Source: a bacterium
GTDB lineage: Bacteria > UBA10199 > DSSB01
DNA length: 8,452 nt
Assembly: GCA_030426445.1 (NCBI GenBank)
Contig: JAUHYS010000079.1
Coordinates: 1-8,452, forward strand
Direction of reading: 5' to 3'
In this document: positions 6,492 through 8,452 of the stretch, piece by piece
Layout of the letters: each line of letters begins with the position of its first letter
Numbering within the stretch: position 1 is the first letter of the stretch
Notes under the pieces: generated by a model
The model's input: only the letters and a program-made list of their open reading frames with translations
What the model was told of the DNA's origin: nothing
Databases searched by the model: none
Made by a program: the position numbers and the translations under genes

Positions 6492-6973
6492 AGAATCACC
6501 TGATTAATTACATGAATGACTCCATTGTCAGCATCGATATCTTCGTCAATAATCGTGACTTCATTTACAGATAGGGTGGTTCCATCATAGCTAATATTAA
6601 GCTGAGTCCCTTCTAAAGAAATCAAAAAACCATCTGTCATGGCGATATCAATGAGATCAGCCGAGCTAAATTCTCCGCTGACAACATGGACTTTTAGTAC
6701 TTCAGTTAATTTTTCAGAGTCATTTAATAAATCGTCTAGAGTTTCTTGTCCAACTGCTTGAAAGGCAGAGTCTGTGGGTGCAAAAACCGTGAAGGGCCCA
6801 TCATTGCGTAAGGTTTGGTCTAAACCGCTTATTTGTAAAGTCTGGATTAAGGTCTTAAAGCGTCCGTCTTGGACTAATTCGTCCATGATGTTGTTGCTTC
6901 CACAACCTAAGCTTGAAAAAACGCTAAAAACTAACAAAAGAGGAAGAAGGATCGATTTTAAATATTTTTTCAT
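6488..6973 (-). CDS. FAS1 (fasciclin) domain protein, probable lipoprotein
   Basis: A 161-aa exported protein made of one FAS1 domain, a fold used in cell-surface adhesion and carbohydrate or matrix interaction; the bacterial function is usually undefined. From the ATG at 6973 it begins with a signal peptide (MKKYLKSILLPLLLVFSVFS) ending SLGC, a weak lipobox, so membrane anchoring at that cysteine is likely but not certain. The FAS1 body follows: ELVQDGRFKTLIQTLQISGL, the H1 box DGPFTVFAPTDSAFQAV, then KVHVVSGEFSSADL, and the H2 box NGVIHVINQVIL, where the protein ends. A TTG at 7012 would extend the frame by 13 residues, but this would bury the signal peptide, and GGGAG (6985-6989 region) sits about ten bases before the ATG. 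The stop codon overlaps the presumed mutY start by four bases, so the two genes are probably coupled. Confidence 0.88.
   Translation of the reverse strand: MKKYLKSILLPLLLVFSVFSSLGCGSNNIMDELVQDGRFKTLIQTLQISGLDQTLRNDGPFTVFAPTDSAFQAVGQETLDDLLNDSEKLTEVLKVHVVSGEFSSADLIDIAMTDGFLISLEGTQLNISYDGTTLSVNEVTIIDEDIDADNGVIHVINQVIL
6496..6501 (-). promoter_or_regulatory. Ribosome binding site of mutY, inside the FAS1 gene
   Basis: AGGTGA (with the next base, AGGTGAT) matches seven bases of the canonical anti-Shine-Dalgarno complement. It lies within the last codons of the FAS1 gene. Only four bases separate AGGTGA from the ATA at 6491. Its placement supports initiation at that codon rather than at the ATG at 6368. 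Confidence 0.55.
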
Positions 6974-7075
6974 ATGTGAACGACTCCCGTTTTTTTGAAG
7001 TGCTTTTTGCAATTTAAATCTGATGACTGCTTGAGTCTATCATAATTACGATTTTATAACATCGAAAGGTTTAAG

Positions 7076-7104
7076 ATGGTACAATTTTATAATAAAATTT
7101 TCAA
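7076..7104 (-). promoter_or_regulatory. Candidate promoter of the FAS1-mutY transcript
   Basis: On the minus strand TTGAAA (7104-7099) and TACCAT (7081-7076) are 17 bases apart, matching five and four consensus positions. The gene starts about 100 bases downstream at 6973. The spacer is nearly filled by a perfect AT dyad (arms AATTTTAT/ATAAAATT, 7083-7099). A weaker alternative -10, TATGAT, lies further downstream. It follows the comEA terminator, as expected for a new transcription unit. Confidence 0.4.
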
Positions 7105-7139
7105 TGAGTGAATAAAAAAGAAAGAAAATCTATTTAAGA

Positions 7140-7176
7140 GAAGAAAAGCGGAGGCGAGACTAGCTCGCCACCGCTG
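7140..7176 (-). terminator. Intrinsic terminator after the comEA-like gene
   Basis: On the minus strand a 12-bp stem with one A-A mismatch forms from AGCGGTGGCGAG (7176-7165) and CTCGCCTCCGCT (7159-7148), with a five-base loop. It is followed by a U-rich tail (TTTTCTTCTC). It begins ten bases after the stop codon at 7186. The GC-rich stem in otherwise AT-rich spacer DNA makes this the clearest terminator in the window. Confidence 0.85.
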
Positions 7177-7185
7177 ACAGGATGG

Positions 7186-7539
7186 TTAGTTTTGAGTGGA
7201 AACTTTTTTGTTTTCTTGAGGGGGGCTGTTTTTAGTCGCTGGAGCGGGAGTGCTGGAGTTTCCTGAAATCACCAAATAGGGTTTTAAAGATTCCAGGCGC
7301 TTGTCTCCGATTCCTTTCACTTTTTTGAGATCCTCCAAGGATGCGAAAGGTTGCTCTTTTCTGGTTTCGATAATTTGTTGGGCTTTGACTTTGCCGATGC
7401 CAGGCAATTGCATTAGCTCTTCAGCTGTGGCGGTATTGACGTTGAGGGTGCCTTCAAAAGTCTTGGCCTGAAGTGAAGCAAAACTAAAGCTCAAAAAAAG
7501 GGCCAATAAACTGATTGCAACTTTGATTAATTTTTTCAT
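7186..7539 (-). CDS. comEA: Secreted ComEA-like helix-hairpin-helix protein
   Basis: A 117-aa exported protein with the ComEA-type DNA-binding domain. ComEA proteins bind double-stranded DNA outside the inner membrane during natural transformation and help pull it through the outer-membrane pore; similar small proteins exist in species not known to be competent. The signal peptide is MKKLIKVAISLLALFLSFSFASLQA (residues 1-25), with likely cleavage at LQA. The paired helix-hairpin-helix follows: LNVNTATAEELMQLPGIGKVKAQQII, then FASLEDLKKVKGIGDKRLESLKPYL. The last 20 residues are Pro/Asn/Lys-rich and probably unstructured. The ATG at 7539 is chosen over a TTG at 7623 because it has a perfect AAAGGAG ribosome binding site and starts the signal peptide. 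That site is part of a 13-bp inverted repeat, suggesting translational control. The gene symbol is by similarity; no other competence gene is in the window. Confidence 0.85.
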   Translation of the reverse strand: MKKLIKVAISLLALFLSFSFASLQAKTFEGTLNVNTATAEELMQLPGIGKVKAQQIIETRKEQPFASLEDLKKVKGIGDKRLESLKPYLVISGNSSTPAPATKNSPPQENKKVSTQN

Positions 7540-7607
7540 TTTAAACTCCTTTAAGGTTGATTTTTTACGTTTTCGTGAAGGTTCACGTTTGTTGAAGGAG
7601 TTTAAAA
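7539..7607 (-). promoter_or_regulatory. Leader hairpin sequestering the comEA ribosome binding site
   Basis: In the minus-strand RNA, TTTTAAACTCCTT (7607-7595) is the exact reverse complement of AAGGAGTTTAAAA (7551-7539). The second arm contains the Shine-Dalgarno sequence and ends on the A of the start ATG. Between them is a smaller perfect hairpin, CGTGAA/TTCACG around GG (7574-7587). Together they would form a stem-loop that masks initiation unless melted or bound by a factor. The sequence is directly visible; the regulatory role is inference. Confidence 0.55.
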
Positions 7608-7780
7608 GCAAGTCTAGTGCCAAGTTGTTTTACACCGCTGATAACTTGATAGAAAAAAATATTATTCAATAAATTTAAATAGTTAGATTATTTTTTTGTT
7701 TCTAAAAAAAGATCGGGCGTTAAGGGATAAGCAAAAAATAGACTTTGAAGGGTATGAAAATCGAACGCAGAGTACGAAAA

Positions 7781-8296
7781 TCAGAGTGTGACCTCTTCGA
7801 TGTGAGCCGTGCCCGCGGCCAGTTGTTCAAGCTCTTCCCAGACATCCAGGATGGAGGCCCATCCCCCAGCACTGAGGCGTTCGGCATCAGCCAGGAGCCC
7901 TAATCGGGAAAGCATGGTTTTGCTATGCTGGAAAAATGCCAGCCAGTTCTCCCATTCTTGTTCCACATGATTGATTTCATTCATGAGTTCAGAAAGTTCG
8001 GGGCTTGGTGCCTGGCTTGAAATTTGAGGCAATTTTTTCCACTCAAGGTAAGTTTGAAAAGTCGTTTCAAGTAAAGTGAGGGGTTCTTCAAAGGCTTGGA
8101 GCGTTGTTTTGATATTTTCTAGTCGATCGGGGAGATTAAGTTTAATCGGGGCTCTTCCGGAACGCAAAGAAACGACCATTTCTTGAAGTTCATTAAAAAT
8201 GAGACGCCCAATTAAAGTCAGCTCTTTTAAACAGATCGCAATCTGTTCTGCGCTTTCTTCTATTGAAAAGCTCTCTTGATCCTTTGTTAAATCCAT
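7781..8296 (-). CDS. Unrecognised 171-aa helical protein between metG and comEA
   Basis: A 171-codon gene starting at the ATG at 8296, about 60 bases after the probable metG stop on the same strand, and ending about 240 bases before the comEA start. I do not recognise a family. The sequence is acidic and strongly helical throughout, with heptad-like leucine/isoleucine spacing (QIAICLKELTLIGRLIFNEL, then LENIKTTLQAFEEPLTLLET), suggesting helical bundles or coiled coil. It has a short proline/serine linker near residues 92-99 (SSQAPSPELS) and a Gly-Trp segment near 148 (SAGGWASILDVWEELEQL). There is no signal peptide or membrane segment. The start has only a weak ribosome binding site (an A-rich stretch), but no other in-frame start is available upstream. 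Coding status is well supported by uninterrupted composition and position; the function is unknown. Confidence 0.7.
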   Translation of the reverse strand: MDLTKDQESFSIEESAEQIAICLKELTLIGRLIFNELQEMVVSLRSGRAPIKLNLPDRLENIKTTLQAFEEPLTLLETTFQTYLEWKKLPQISSQAPSPELSELMNEINHVEQEWENWLAFFQHSKTMLSRLGLLADAERLSAGGWASILDVWEELEQLAAGTAHIEEVTL

Positions 8297-8355
8297 GAAG
8301 CTTTTTTTCTAACACAGTTTCTTCTTTAGCGCGAATATTATGTGGCTTTGAATCA

Positions 8356-8452
8356 TTAGCTTTCTTTTGCTTCAATCCGGGGAAAAAGTGGTTTGGCCTC
8401 ACCGAGTGGATGCTCTTGCGGCATGGCAGTCCAGGGGGCCCCTTCGGCAAAA
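8356..8452 (-). CDS. metG: C-terminal end of probable methionyl-tRNA synthetase (partial)
   Basis: The final 31 codons and stop of a gene entering from the right edge. The frame reads FAEGAPWTAMPQEHPLGEAK and then PLFPRIEAKES before a TAA at 8358-8356. The pattern of a glycine-containing turn followed by (K/E)PLFPRI(E/D) is characteristic of the end of the anticodon-binding domain of methionyl-tRNA synthetase, which charges tRNA-Met. The protein stops a few residues after this motif, so it would be the short form without the C-terminal tRNA-binding domain found in some bacteria. The call rests on one short motif. It is favoured over the overlapping 85-codon frame, which matches nothing and runs into the next gene. 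It is followed on the same strand by the 171-aa gene. Confidence 0.65.
   Translation of the reverse strand, partial: FAEGAPWTAMPQEHPLGEAKPLFPRIEAKES

Noticed and set aside
6974..7012. N-terminal extension of the FAS1 protein from a TTG at 7012
   Set aside because: It adds 13 residues before the signal peptide and lacks a ribosome binding site; the ATG at 6973 begins a standard export signal.
7540..7623. N-terminal extension of the comEA-like protein from a TTG at 7623
   Set aside because: It would put 28 charged residues before a clear signal peptide and ignore the ideal AAAGGAG site in front of the ATG at 7539; the extra codons are the leader hairpin.
8193..8450. 85-codon minus-strand ORF at the right edge
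   Set aside because: A different frame over the same bases gives the methionyl-tRNA synthetase ending (PLFPRIE), and this ORF also overlaps the start of the 171-aa gene by about 100 bases in another frame.
1..8452. Search for tRNA genes, CRISPR arrays and transposases
   Set aside because: I saw no cloverleaf with a TTCGA-type T-loop and CCA end, no regularly spaced direct repeats, and no transposase or integrase motif. This was by eye and would miss degenerate cases.

Overview
This 8.45 kb window looks like ordinary bacterial chromosome of fairly low GC content, with short intergenic gaps. Seven of the nine complete or partial genes to which I give moderate or high confidence, plus one weak small ORF, lie on the minus strand; only a flavin-reductase-like gene is on the plus strand. 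The mix suggests a Gram-negative bacterium, possibly deltaproteobacterial or a related uncultured lineage. It includes HpnC/HpnD squalene synthesis, a YgfZ-type Fe-S maintenance protein, an exported ComEA-like protein, and a FAS1 protein with a lipoprotein-like signal. That placement is inference; no rRNA or other marker is present.

Layout, reading minus-strand genes in their direction of transcription from the right edge. (1) 8452-7144: the last 31 codons of a probable methionyl-tRNA synthetase, an unrecognised helical protein of 171 aa, then a secreted ComEA-like helix-hairpin-helix protein followed directly by a strong intrinsic terminator. The ComEA ribosome binding site sits in one arm of a 13-bp perfect inverted repeat. 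(2) 7104-5020: a candidate promoter, a FAS1 (fasciclin) protein, mutY overlapping it by four bases, and a weakly supported 112-aa ORF. The mutY homology extends upstream of every ATG/GTG/TTG/CTG in its frame to an ATA codon placed exactly where a start should be. (3) 4519-4998, plus strand: a flavin reductase-like protein convergent with group 2. (4) 4097-4518: a gene-free stretch packed with perfect hairpins, probably a dispersed repeat element, with a promoter for the flavin reductase at its right end and palindromes near ygfZ at its left. (5) 4096-1: ygfZ, hpnC, hpnD and a large unrecognised protein cut by the left edge, tightly spaced and probably one transcript.

HpnC and HpnD together convert farnesyl diphosphate to hydroxysqualene via presqualene diphosphate. 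The third enzyme, HpnE, is not in the window; its expected downstream slot holds the unknown gene. MutY removes adenine mispaired with 8-oxoguanine and needs a 4Fe-4S cluster. YgfZ supports Fe-S enzymes, but the two genes are in different transcription units here, so I draw no functional link. I found no convincing tRNA, CRISPR array, transposase or phage gene. The most interesting signals are the non-canonical mutY start, the sequestered comEA ribosome binding site, the composite repeat and the unknown gene after hpnD.
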